Assembly: GCA_001870995.2 (NCBI GenBank)
Contig: MLAV02000012.1
Coordinates: 62,001 to 126,000, forward strand
Length of the DNA: 64,000 nucleotides
Direction: 5' to 3'
DNA from: Chitinophaga sp. CB10
GTDB taxonomy: Bacteria; Bacteroidota; Bacteroidia; Chitinophagales; Chitinophagaceae
In this document: one piece after another, positions 46,678-54,687 of the stretch
Layout of the letters: each line of letters starts with the position of its first letter
Numbering within the stretch: position 1 is the stretch's first letter
The notes under the pieces: model-generated
The model's database searches: none
Seen by the model: the letters and a program-made list of their open reading frames with translations, nothing else
What the model was told of the DNA's origin: nothing
Made by a program: the position numbers and the translations under genes

Positions 46678-47072
46678 CCGGATTTCTCATTCTTATAGTA
46701 CGGGTACACGAAGTTGAAGCGGCTGTTGTTGGCCCGCACGGTGTATGCGATGCGGATCAGCACCAGCCCTTCCGTGTCGCTGCTTTCCGAGAGTTCTACC
46801 GAATCCGTTTTAATACGTGGTTCATGGTACAGGATAGCGGATTCTATCACATGCTTCATATAGGTTTTGAAGGTGGTGGTAAGGGGCTCAAACAAAAGCT
46901 GGTCCAGGTTGCAGCCATAATTCGGCTGCATGATCCTTTCGCCCGGCCGGGTACCCAGCAGTATCTGCAGACTTTCCTGAATATCCGCCAGGTCGCTGGC
47001 GGTGGCCACTTCGCCGGGCACATTATCAAACGCCGGAGGGAAACTCCATCCCGTTCCGTAAAAGGATGCCAT
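46674..47072 (-). CDS. gp25/GPW-like baseplate protein (Afp9-like)
   Basis: 132 residues, compact baseplate protein related to T4 gp25. The key motif is ESLQILLGTRPGERIMQPNYG followed by CNLDQLLFEP. The C-terminal strand pattern LVLIRIAYTVRANNSRFNFV is also typical. gp25-like proteins connect the baseplate wedge to the first sheath ring. The ATG is preceded by CCCCAAAAAAA, and the stop overlaps the TTG start of the baseplate J gene. Confidence 0.92.
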   Translation of the reverse strand: MASFYGTGWSFPPAFDNVPGEVATASDLADIQESLQILLGTRPGERIMQPNYGCNLDQLLFEPLTTTFKTYMKHVIESAILYHEPRIKTDSVELSESSDTEGLVLIRIAYTVRANNSRFNFVYPYYKNEKSG

Positions 47073-47119
47073 GGGGTAATATTTTTTTGGGGTTAATGGT
47101 TACAATTGAATGTTTGCTG

Positions 47120-47407
47120 TCAGCCACCTATCATCACGGTCACACAACCTAATACGATGGAGCCGCCATGCGCGGTGGTATCTCCCATCCTGGCAGCCGG
47201 CTTGCCGCCAATCATGACGGTGGCGCTGCCTTTAACGATGGTATCGGGCGGGCCGGTGCATACACAGGTATCTCCCATTACTGCTGCCGGAAGGCCGCCT
47301 ATCAGTACCGTAGGCACGCCGCCCACAACAGGGCCGCCTACATGGGGCACCGGGCCTGTTGTCATCGGGCATACGTGCATATCTGTCGCTCTTGCTGCCG
47401 GGGGCAT
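47120..47407 (-). CDS. PAAR-repeat spike tip protein (Afp10-like)
   Basis: 95 residues made of PAAR-type repeats (GVPTVLIGGLPAAVMGDTC, GSATVMIGGKPAARMGDTT, GSIVLGCVTVMIGG) with conserved His and Cys residues (HVCPM, HVGGP, CVCTG, AHGG) that can bind the metal ion at the tip. It sharpens the VgrG-like spike. It has no C-terminal extension, so it carries no fused effector. Lies 18 bp after the VgrG-like stop. Confidence 0.93.
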   Translation of the reverse strand: MPPAARATDMHVCPMTTGPVPHVGGPVVGGVPTVLIGGLPAAVMGDTCVCTGPPDTIVKGSATVMIGGKPAARMGDTTAHGGSIVLGCVTVMIGG

Positions 47408-47425
47408 ATCTGTTATTTTTTATCG

Positions 47426-49213
47426 TTAGTTAATATTTACCAGTCCACCTTTAATGGTGGTTTGGCCGCTGCCTTTCACTTCCACCTGCGCGCCTTCGAT
47501 CGCCGCTTTGGAGCTGCCTTTCAGGGCCAGGTTCATGGCTTCCACGCCTGCGTCGCCACCGGCTTTCAGGTTAAACTTACCGCCAACGTCCAACAGCAGG
47601 TCCTTATCCGTCTTGAGGGTGATACCTTTTTCGTCCAGGATAATTTTATTGCCGTTTTCATCTTCCAGCTGCAGCACTTTGTCCTCATCGCTGACGGTGA
47701 TCTTCTTTCCCTTGGGGGATTCGATGGTGAGGCTTTTTTTCTCATCATCGAAAATGAGTTTGAAATTGGTTTTGGAAACGTAGCCTTTCTGGTAGTTATC
47801 TTTTGCGGGGGTGAGCGGAGCCGCCAGGGAGCTGCTGTGCAACATACCGAGTATTACGGCATCCCGCATGTCCGTACCCATGAAGCCTACCACTACTTCG
47901 TCGTTCAGCTCCGGGCGGAAGAAGGTGCCCCGGTTGTTGCCGGCGTCCAGCGTGGCGATGCGGGCCCATACCCCTTCTCCTTTCGCGTCTATCACGGGTA
48001 TTTTCACTCTTACCCGGAATTCATTTTCCGGATCTTCGATATCCGTCACTACGCCGTTATACAGTCCTTGCGTTACGGGCATGATGCCTTGCGCCGCCAC
48101 AGGGTGCCAGGGATTTATTTTTTCTGCAAACCAAACCGGGTCCAGTCCAAAATTCACCGTGGTAAGCCAGTCGCCTCCTTCAAACACATGCTTCACGGCG
48201 CTAACGTACACCGGTCCGCTGAAGCGGTCGCCGATGCCGCCGATGGTGATAAATTCGTTGGGGTGGATCTTGTTGGTGCCCTGGAAGCGCACATTCCCTT
48301 TAATGGCGGCGAGCCTGCGTTTGGTCAGCCGGGCATCTGCCAGGGCTTTGAGTTCCGCTTCCGACCATTTGCCGGGGAAGGCGAAGGTTTCCGATTCAAA
48401 GGCCATTACGCCAGCCAGGTCCGCTGCGCCGAGGTTGCCGGCAGCGTTCACGGAGGGGTCCGCACCGGCGCCGTTGTTCAACGCCTGCGCGCTATAATCC
48501 CAGCTGCTGGCTTCCGCGCCGCTGGATTGCGTACGTGCGTCAATGTTAGCCTGGTAATCTATCAGTGTAGCGCCATAGACCACATCGAATTTCCGATCCT
48601 GTTTTAAATCCGGCTTTTTGATACTGATCTTTCCATCCTCCACGGTACAGCACATCCCGAGCACATCAAACCTCCCCAGGATAAAATCCCAGTCGCTCAG
48701 GTTACATTGCAGCAGTTGCAGGTGTTTGATATCGGTGCTTTCCACATCCGCCGTAAGGCCGCTGTACTGGCCGATGAGCTGGGAGGCGATGTCGCTGTCC
48801 GTCATTTCATAGAAAGCCGCATTACGGCGGGCCAGCGTCATTTGGATGGCCGTATCCCGGCAGGTAACCACCAGTTGGGACGAGAGCCGGGAAATCCTGC
48901 TGCCATGAGCAACCACAATGCCTTTGAACACTGTTTCCGTTTTGGTTTCATAACCCAGTTGTATCTCCACTTTGTTGCCGGGTTTAAACAGCTGCTTGTT
49001 GGACACCGGGAAATCCTGCAGGCTCACATCTCCGTCCGGAATAGTGAGGATAGCAGCTGGTATCCGGTTTACCTCCTTCTCGATGGTAATTTTCAAGATC
49101 GGGATAGCCGGGTCCAGCTCCTGTCCATCTATCAATACCTTGCACGAAACGAGGGTGACTTTTTCCGTACCCGGGATCGTGGTTTGTAATTCTCTCGTTG
49201 CTACTGCTGCCAT
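47426..49213 (-). CDS. VgrG-like spike protein (Afp8/Pvc8-like, gp27-gp5 fusion)
   Basis: 595 residues forming the trimeric central spike. Residues about 20-370 form the gp27-like hub (EVNRIPAAILTIPDGDVS, KVEIQLGYETKTETVFKG, VYVSAVKHVFEGGDWLTTV). About 385-470 is the gp5 OB fold (GVVTDIEDPENEFRVRVKIP, VGFMGTDMRDAVILGMLHSS). The rest is a beta-helix of short repeats (KKITVSDEDKVLQLEDENGN, GITLKTDKDLLLDVGGKF). There is no lysozyme or other catalytic extension. It lies between LysM and PAAR genes, the canonical eCIS order. Confidence 0.93.
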   Translation of the reverse strand: MAAVATRELQTTIPGTEKVTLVSCKVLIDGQELDPAIPILKITIEKEVNRIPAAILTIPDGDVSLQDFPVSNKQLFKPGNKVEIQLGYETKTETVFKGIVVAHGSRISRLSSQLVVTCRDTAIQMTLARRNAAFYEMTDSDIASQLIGQYSGLTADVESTDIKHLQLLQCNLSDWDFILGRFDVLGMCCTVEDGKISIKKPDLKQDRKFDVVYGATLIDYQANIDARTQSSGAEASSWDYSAQALNNGAGADPSVNAAGNLGAADLAGVMAFESETFAFPGKWSEAELKALADARLTKRRLAAIKGNVRFQGTNKIHPNEFITIGGIGDRFSGPVYVSAVKHVFEGGDWLTTVNFGLDPVWFAEKINPWHPVAAQGIMPVTQGLYNGVVTDIEDPENEFRVRVKIPVIDAKGEGVWARIATLDAGNNRGTFFRPELNDEVVVGFMGTDMRDAVILGMLHSSSLAAPLTPAKDNYQKGYVSKTNFKLIFDDEKKSLTIESPKGKKITVSDEDKVLQLEDENGNKIILDEKGITLKTDKDLLLDVGGKFNLKAGGDAGVEAMNLALKGSSKAAIEGAQVEVKGSGQTTIKGGLVNIN

Positions 49214-49219
49214 AATGAT

Positions 49220-49966
49220 TTATTTCAGGGGTGGAAATTTGAGGGTGGTACCGGGTTTTACGTTACGGAAGCCCAGCAGGTTGTTGGCCCGCGCGACGTC
49301 GATGTAATAGCTATCGTCCTGGTAGATGGCCGTGGCCATGTTGGACAGGCTGTTGCCGGCTTTGAAAGCTTTTTCATGCGTCATATCCGGGGAGTTGGGG
49401 GATTGCCGCCGCATCATCTCCGTGCGGGATTCCGCACTTTCCAGCTGCAGCCGTACTACGGCGCGGATGGGCTTTCCATCCGGGCGAAAGAGCTTGTAGT
49501 CTATTTCCAGCGACTTCACCACGCCAAAGAAAAAGCCGGCGGAAGAGCCCCAGCAAAGCAGGATGTAGTGAGGCCGGTGGATATCTCCCTGGTATTCGTA
49601 GCAGAATGCCAGCAGGTCCGCCACCTGGTCGGCAATGTCCGGCCGCTGCTGTGGCTCCAGCACTACCGGTGAGGTAAAGCTGGCCAGGTGCGGTTCCTGT
49701 ATAACGCCGCTTTCATCCAGCAGCATTTCCACGCTGAAGCTTTCCGGGTTGATATGACTGAATTGCTTGGGCTGACTGGTAGTACCCTGGGGCGTATGGC
49801 ATTCATCCTTATAGGCGATGGAATACGAGCGCTTGAACGACTCCGGGTTGACCTTGAAAGAAAAGGTATCGCTGCCTTTGACAGACACCGGCGCGCTGTT
49901 TACATTCGGCTCTTTATACGCCTTGAGCTTCATTTTTTCCAGTTGACCTACAGCTGTGCTGAACAT
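49220..49966 (-). CDS. LysM-domain eCIS hub protein (Afp7-like)
   Basis: 248 residues. The N-terminal ~170 residues resemble the gp53/Afp7 hub family (FSFKVNPESFKRSYSIAY, HINPESFSVEMLLDESG, LLCWGSSAGFFFGVVKSLEI). The C-terminal ~50 residues form a LysM-like fold (KAFKAGNSLSNMATAIYQDD, RANNLLGFRNVKPGTTLKFP). It probably joins inner tube and baseplate. It starts 2 bp beyond the DUF5908 stop codon and ends 6 bp before the spike gene, indicating tight coupling. Confidence 0.88.
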   Translation of the reverse strand: MFSTAVGQLEKMKLKAYKEPNVNSAPVSVKGSDTFSFKVNPESFKRSYSIAYKDECHTPQGTTSQPKQFSHINPESFSVEMLLDESGVIQEPHLASFTSPVVLEPQQRPDIADQVADLLAFCYEYQGDIHRPHYILLCWGSSAGFFFGVVKSLEIDYKLFRPDGKPIRAVVRLQLESAESRTEMMRRQSPNSPDMTHEKAFKAGNSLSNMATAIYQDDSYYIDVARANNLLGFRNVKPGTTLKFPPLK

Positions 49967-49968
49967 AG

Positions 49969-50136
49969 TTATCTTTCTATAGTGTTGGTAAATTCCCGGA
50001 TCAGTTCCAGGGTAACTTCTTCTTTGATCTCCTGCTTCATGCGTTCCAGTTCAGCAGGCGTAAGGCCATTGGCGGCGTTTTTCTGGCCGGGATATACATC
50101 GGCCCGGATGCTGATCTCTTTAATTTCTATGGGCAT
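49969..50136 (-). CDS. DUF5908-type small eCIS protein (Afp6-position)
   Basis: A 55-residue reading frame: MPIEIKEISIRADV, then a linker, then a charged helix TPAELERMKQEIKEEVTLEL and IREFTNTIER. The opening MPIEIKEI pattern is that of the small DUF5908 proteins located between the second tube protein and the LysM protein in Bacteroidota eCIS loci. Its stop TAA is at 49971-49969, 2 bp before the LysM start; its ATG lies 17 bp after the preceding tube gene's stop. Function unknown. Confidence 0.8.
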   Translation of the reverse strand: MPIEIKEISIRADVYPGQKNAANGLTPAELERMKQEIKEEVTLELIREFTNTIER

Positions 50137-50153
50137 AAAACGGATATTAAGGA

Positions 50154-50651
50154 TTAGGTAAACGCGACTCCGCCGGAGCCGATGGTATTTCCCCTGACGA
50201 TGGTATTAAGGCTCACCGGCCGGAAAAACTGGTATCCCAGGGTGAGGCTTTCCACCACGATGCTGTTTTCTTCCGCATTAAAATTGCTGACGGTCCATTT
50301 CTTCGGAAACGCATTCACCACGTACCAGGAGTACACCGGCAAATGCTTTTCGTTGAGCAGGCTGACGATGATGTTAATGGGGCTGAACATAAAGCTTTCG
50401 ATGGCTTCCTGGCACCAGAGCATGATGCCAGAGCCGTTGAGGAGTCCGCGTTTCAGCACGAGGTCCTCATAGCGTGCCCGCAGGGGCAGCTGGTGAATGA
50501 ACCTGTTTTCGCCGCCTTCTTTGTAAGGCTCTGTTTCCATTTCCACGTTGAGGCCACTGACTTCCTGGAAGGCGCATTCCTGCAGTGTTTGCGGGAATAG
50601 CTCAAAAGCGACGAGGAAGTGAAAGCCTACGGGGGGAGTACGTTCTAACAT
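50154..50651 (-). CDS. eCIS tail tube protein 2 (Afp5-like, gp19 family)
   Basis: 165 residues of the T4 gp19-type tube family: FHFLVAFELFPQTLQECAFQEVSGLNVEM with the conserved SGLNVE, KRGLLNGSGIMLWCQEAIES, and YSWYVVNAFPKKWTVSNFN followed by IVVESLTLGYQFF. Slightly longer than tube protein 1, as for Afp5, which adapts the inner tube to the hub. It is separated from tube gene 1 by the 426 bp repeat cluster, unlike the tight spacing elsewhere in the locus. Confidence 0.92.
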   Translation of the reverse strand: MLERTPPVGFHFLVAFELFPQTLQECAFQEVSGLNVEMETEPYKEGGENRFIHQLPLRARYEDLVLKRGLLNGSGIMLWCQEAIESFMFSPINIIVSLLNEKHLPVYSWYVVNAFPKKWTVSNFNAEENSIVVESLTLGYQFFRPVSLNTIVRGNTIGSGGVAFT

Positions 50652-50654
50652 AGT

Positions 50655-51075
50655 TTGTGTTTTTCTTGCAGGGATCTTTTTTCTCGCAAAGAGGCAGAGG
50701 GTGGGAAGCTCGCAAAGGATTGTGGTTTGTTTTTTTCTCGCAAAGAGGCAGAGGATTTTAAGGGCGCAAAGGATTGTGGTTTGTTTTTTTCTCGCAAAGA
50801 GGCAGAGGATTTTAAGGGCGCAAAGTTATTTATGTTGTTCCTTTGCGAGCTTTGCCCTCTTATGTTCCTTTGCGAGCAAAAACCCTCGCGACCTTTGCCC
50901 TCTTATGTTCCTTTGCGAGCAAAAAACCTCTGCGAGCTTTGCCCTCTTATGCCTCTTTGCGAGCAAAAACCCTCGCGAGCTTTGCCCTCTTATGCCTCTT
51001 TGCGAGCAAAAAACCTTTGCGAGCTTTGCCCTCTTATGCCTCTTTGCGAGAAAAACCCTCTTTGCGAGAAAAAAA
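50655..51075. repeat. Inverted cluster of tandem short repeats between the two tube genes
   Basis: The left half (about 50690-50828) has three ~54 bp direct copies built on CTCGCAAAGAGGCAGAGG and GGGCGCAAAGG. The right half (about 50840-51075) has about six ~45 bp copies built on the reverse complement (GCCTCTTTGCGAG, CTTTGCCCTCTTATG). The halves face each other around 50830, so the transcript could fold into a long stem. All three plus-strand frames stay open here because of the repeats, but the translations are only repetitive peptides. It fills the only large gap inside the structural operon. Confidence 0.88.
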
Positions 51076-51077
51076 AC

Positions 51078-51509
51078 CTACGCCGCTTCCATCACCAGCC
51101 CTTCATGCGCCAGCTCGATGCTTTCCACAGCTACTTCATTCCCATCTGCTTTCAGATCGGTACTGTTTACTTTCACCGGCCAGGCGTTCTTGATTTTCCA
51201 CACCATCACCGGCTCATGTTTTTCATTCATGAGGGATACGATGATGTCGCGGCGGGTGATGGTATTCAGCGCAACGGTATTCCACCACTGGAAGAACTCA
51301 TTGTCCGCCTTGAACAGGCCGCGTTTCAGGGTGATGTTGTCGAATTTCTGCATGCCGGGCATTTTGATTTTGTGGTATTCCGGGCTGATACCTTCGCGGT
51401 ATTCAATCACCTGGGTTTCCACATTGAGTCCCGTTACTTCTGTGAAGCCGAGCCTTGCTCCGCCCCATTCTACCTGGAAGTGAAATTTAGATAATGGATA
51501 TTGTGCCAT
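51078..51509 (-). CDS. eCIS tail tube protein 1 (Afp1-like, gp19 family)
   Basis: 143 residues, main inner-tube subunit. Conserved pieces: FHFQVEWGGARLGFTEVTGLNVETQ, IKMPGMQKFDNITLKRGLF, FFQWWNTVALNTITRRDIIV, and VWKIKNAWPVKVNSTDLKA followed by VAVESIELAHEGL. It should be the most abundant product along with the sheath, which is encoded 50 bp upstream. A CCAAAAAA A-rich leader precedes the ATG. Confidence 0.94.
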   Translation of the reverse strand: MAQYPLSKFHFQVEWGGARLGFTEVTGLNVETQVIEYREGISPEYHKIKMPGMQKFDNITLKRGLFKADNEFFQWWNTVALNTITRRDIIVSLMNEKHEPVMVWKIKNAWPVKVNSTDLKADGNEVAVESIELAHEGLVMEAA

Positions 51510-51559
51510 TGGAGTATGTTTAAATTTTTTGGATCAGAAAAGAATCAGGTCAGCGTCAA

Positions 51560-53614
51560 TCAGCTTTCCTGCATTTTGTGAGAGAAGCGTAAGATGATAA
51601 ATTCTGCCGGGCGAACAGCGGCCATGCCTATTTCCACGATGAGGCGTCCTTCAAGGATGTCCTGTTCGGTCATGGTTTGACCCAGGCCTACTCTTACAAA
51701 AAATGCCTGGTCAGTTTTAGCGCCGGCGAGTGCGCCCTGGCGCCAGAGCGTGGTGAGATAGTTTTCCACCATTCCTTTTACTTTCACCCAGGTGTTGGCA
51801 TCATTAGGTTCGAACACAAACGGGGCCGTACTTTTCTTCACGCTTTCTTCCACCATGTTAAAGAGGCGGCGAACGCTGATGTAGCGCCATTCGTTGCTGT
51901 TGCCATCCAGTGTGCGGGCGCCCCATACGAGAGTACCTTTACCGCTGAATGCGCGGATGGCGTTGATGCTCTTGCCGGCGTCGGCGTCTACGTTCAGGCT
52001 GTCCTGCGTGTTGTTGTCGATTTTTACCAGCGGCGCGCTCACGCTGTTCAGGCTGGTGTTGGCAGGCGCTTTCCATACACCGCGTTCGCGGTCAGTTTTA
52101 GCGTACACGCCTGCAACTGCGCCGGATGGCGGCACGATGGCCAGCTTGGATTGCAGGGCAGTCACCGCTGCGGCAATAACCGGGTGGGAAGCATACAATG
52201 CGGACTGGTTGCTGGTTACGTATTTGGTCGCGCTGGACTGAAGTTTATTCAGGAACACGAGCAATCCGCGGAAGATGGCTTCCAGGTCGGCAGCGGCTTT
52301 CAGCGCTGTCGCTTTATCCGCTGCGGCGCCATACTCCTTGCCATTGGAATTGAAGTTGGCAATTTTGCTCATATCCTTTCCGGCGAAATCTGTATCAGGG
52401 AATACTTTCCACCAGGCGCTTACCGGCGCTGCATCATAAGCGGCATAGGTATCGGCGGCGCCAAAGAGCTTGATATCATCGTTATTCTCGAAGGACACGA
52501 GCGCTTTCAAAGTAGCCGCCAGGCCGGCGTTGGCATCCTTTGCGCTGGCGTCGAGGTCGCTCAGCAGCTGGGTGCTTACCAATGGCGTAGCGCCTTTCAG
52601 TGCGGGGATGCCGTTTACAAGGCTGCGCACATAGCCGAGCAGGCTGTTGAAAGCCGTTTTGGCATTGTCGTCCGAAGTAGCTTGCTGCACCGCTGCTTTC
52701 AGCTGGTTGAAGCGGTCTGAAGGCGTTGCGGCATCGCCTTTACCGGTAGCAATTACGCCCTTTACTTTTGTCAGATCGCCAACGGCATCTTCCGTTTTTT
52801 GTACGAGCGCATTCAAACCAGCATTGGTTGTGAGCTGCGTGAGGTTGAGATCCGCGCCGGACTTATTTTTCAGGTTTTCTTTCAACACTGTATAAGGAAT
52901 TTCCGGGGTGTAGGTGGATACCAACCACGGCGTATAGGCGGCAGCGTATTTCAGGTCGTTGATGCCGATATTATTACGGAACTCCGTATATACGGTATCT
53001 GCCTGGCTTTCCCTTACATACGAATGATCGTTAGCATGGTATTCGCGCAGGTCCAGCAGCGCTACCCTGTCTTGCAGCAGGCCGGCCTGTGCTACCGCCA
53101 TTTGCTGTAAGGCGTAGAACTCTTCCTTACCGAGGTTGGCAGCATCCGGAATAGCGATGATAGTAGGTTCATCGTATTTTTCCAGGGCTTTTAAGCCTAC
53201 GCGCAAACCCGGCGTGCCGGCAGCTTCGTCGCCGGCGGCCACTGTATCGCTGTAGCTGCCTACGGATACGATGTAGCACGGACCGCCGCCATTGTCGAAA
53301 TACTGACGCACGCTGTTATACATATTGAACAGTTTAGCCACGGTAAAGGTGTCGCTCAGTACTTTATAACCGTTGGTTTCATCCAGCGAGATGCTGAAAT
53401 CATCCGCACCGAAGGAATAAGCGCCGCCGAAGTACTGCACATATTCCAGCATGGAGGTAATGCGGGTAGGAACATTCTTCAAATCCTGTCCGTCTTTTTC
53501 TGAGAGGGCAGTGTAACCAATGAATGCAGGGATCGCGGTTTCAACCTGCGCTACGCTGGGTGGGAGCAGAGATATTTCCTCTACATACACCCCTGGGGTC
53601 TTGTAAATTGCCAT
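51560..53614 (-). CDS. eCIS contractile sheath protein (Afp2-4-like)
   Basis: 684 residues. The N-terminal arm and domain (YKTPGVYVEEISLLPPSVA, ETAIPAFIGYTAL) and the C-terminal sheath core (INAIRAFSGKGTLVWGARTL, EWRYISVRRLFNMVEESVKK, GRLIVEIGMAAVRPAEFIIL) are clear. The C-terminal arm ends KMQES. Residues about 240-510 form an alanine-rich insertion, probably the outward-facing domain. Only one sheath gene is present, whereas Afp has three. Its ATG is directly preceded by an A8 run. Confidence 0.95.
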   Translation of the reverse strand: MAIYKTPGVYVEEISLLPPSVAQVETAIPAFIGYTALSEKDGQDLKNVPTRITSMLEYVQYFGGAYSFGADDFSISLDETNGYKVLSDTFTVAKLFNMYNSVRQYFDNGGGPCYIVSVGSYSDTVAAGDEAAGTPGLRVGLKALEKYDEPTIIAIPDAANLGKEEFYALQQMAVAQAGLLQDRVALLDLREYHANDHSYVRESQADTVYTEFRNNIGINDLKYAAAYTPWLVSTYTPEIPYTVLKENLKNKSGADLNLTQLTTNAGLNALVQKTEDAVGDLTKVKGVIATGKGDAATPSDRFNQLKAAVQQATSDDNAKTAFNSLLGYVRSLVNGIPALKGATPLVSTQLLSDLDASAKDANAGLAATLKALVSFENNDDIKLFGAADTYAAYDAAPVSAWWKVFPDTDFAGKDMSKIANFNSNGKEYGAAADKATALKAAADLEAIFRGLLVFLNKLQSSATKYVTSNQSALYASHPVIAAAVTALQSKLAIVPPSGAVAGVYAKTDRERGVWKAPANTSLNSVSAPLVKIDNNTQDSLNVDADAGKSINAIRAFSGKGTLVWGARTLDGNSNEWRYISVRRLFNMVEESVKKSTAPFVFEPNDANTWVKVKGMVENYLTTLWRQGALAGAKTDQAFFVRVGLGQTMTEQDILEGRLIVEIGMAAVRPAEFIILRFSHKMQES

Positions 53615-53737
53615 TTTTTTTGAGGTTTTAAAAATTGAAAACTTTGACTGTAACAGCCACGGATCGGCCAGGGCAGACAGTTGCGCGCCAACTGCCGCCA
53701 GTGAAAACCGGACCGTGATATGTGGGGTTATATTACG

Positions 53738-54334
53738 CTACGAACTTTTTAATACTGTATTTACGTTAACATCCAGCACAGGTACGCCTGCTCCGTTGAC
53801 ATTATTACTATCTATCTGCACCATTCTCATTTTGTAAATGACCGAAGGCATATAATGCCCTCCCAGTCCGCCCCAGAGCTGATGCACCTGGTCCAGCGTG
53901 AGGTTCACAATTTCAAAACTGATGGTTTCTATTTTGATATTATGCAGCTCATTATACGCCTGCAACTCCGGGGAGTTCTCCGGCGAAAAGAACCGGTTTT
54001 GCTGGAAGAAGCGCACTACCTGTTCCAGCGCTATCAGCGCCGATTCGTAATCGGTATGCGTTACGGCAAACATCAGCGTGAGGTTCAGAAACACCGGCGG
54101 CGTAACAAACTCAATCAACTGTGGATTGGAAGTTTTGCGGAAATAATCCTGCGTTCTTGCCACAGTATCTTCCTCCACGTTAATGACAGACAAGAGAATC
54201 TTATTCTGCAGGTCCGGATTAAAGTCGTCTCCATCGCTGATCCGGGAAATGTTGCCCAGCTCCACTTTTGAGCTCGCCGGGGAAGATGCAGCATTCATCC
54301 TGCCTTTTACAAAAAGGAGTGTATCTGTTATCAT
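53738..54334 (-). CDS. DUF4255 / Pvc16-like N-terminal cap protein
   Basis: 198 residues. Motifs: ELGNISRISDGDDFN, LQNKILLSVINVEEDTVART, PPVFLNLTLMFAVTHTDYESALI, FEIVNLTLDQVHQLWGGLGGHYMPSVIYKMRM, the latter being the strongest family signature (WgalGg.Y.PSv.Y). In Afp/PVC, protein 16 caps the tube end and stops growth. It is the first gene of the eCIS operon here, followed after 123 bp by the sheath; that gap contains a short CAGTTG/CAACTG hairpin. Confidence 0.9.
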   Translation of the reverse strand: MITDTLLFVKGRMNAASSPASSKVELGNISRISDGDDFNPDLQNKILLSVINVEEDTVARTQDYFRKTSNPQLIEFVTPPVFLNLTLMFAVTHTDYESALIALEQVVRFFQQNRFFSPENSPELQAYNELHNIKIETISFEIVNLTLDQVHQLWGGLGGHYMPSVIYKMRMVQIDSNNVNGAGVPVLDVNVNTVLKSS

Positions 54335-54687
54335 GAATACATCGGATTTGGGGTTCCTACAAACAGCTGCGTACAGACACCTGACTGTTTTGGGGTTATT
54401 TATTTTTTAGTTAACACATTCTTTTTTGGGACATCACATAATCCTGTTTCAGAATTATGGATGTGAAATTATGATGAATTTTTTTTACTGCAAATAGTAC
54501 TCCTTCCGATTTTCGAAAAATGAGTATTTCTACTTATGATGTTGCTGACGGATACCCTGCTTCATTTACCACCTGTAAATAATAATCGCCGCACAAACAG
54601 CAGGAGCATGCATAATTTACTCATTTACAATTATTTATTCAATATGAACGCAAGCAGTATTTTTCACGGGATACTACGCATCGCCTG
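54335..54687. other. 353-bp AT-rich intergenic region upstream of the eCIS operon
   Basis: No supportable gene. It contains two TTTGGGGT/CCCCAAA copies (54347-54354 and 54388-54396) and a long imperfect palindrome at 54431-54464. T-runs flank the palindrome. I could not find an exact TAnnTTTG box on the minus strand, so the eCIS promoter is not located; it should lie in this region. Confidence 0.6.
54431..54464. promoter_or_regulatory. Imperfect palindrome upstream of the eCIS operon
   Basis: Left arm ACATC-A-CATAATCCTG, loop TTT, right arm CAGAATTATG-GATGT: about 15 paired positions with one bulged A and one mismatch. It lies 97 bp before the first eCIS start codon. It could be an operator or an RNA hairpin; a T-run follows only on the plus strand, where no gene would need a terminator. 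Confidence 0.5.

Noticed and set aside
47120..47407. PAAR protein as a fused effector
   Set aside because: Only 95 residues, all accounted for by PAAR repeats, with no extension.
50655..51075. Possible CRISPR array
   Set aside because: Units are contiguous with no unique spacers, come in two orientations, vary in length, and no cas gene is near.
50655..51494. Long open frames of up to 279 codons on the plus strand over the repeat cluster
   Set aside because: The frames are open only because the repeats lack stops in several frames; translations are monotonous and the right part is the antisense of tube gene 1.
26998..54334. Prophage or type VI secretion system
   Set aside because: Sheath, tube and spike genes exist, but no capsid, portal, terminase, integrase, TssJ/L/M or ClpV-type gene is visible; the AAA+ ATPase, tape measure and DUF4255 proteins are of eCIS type.
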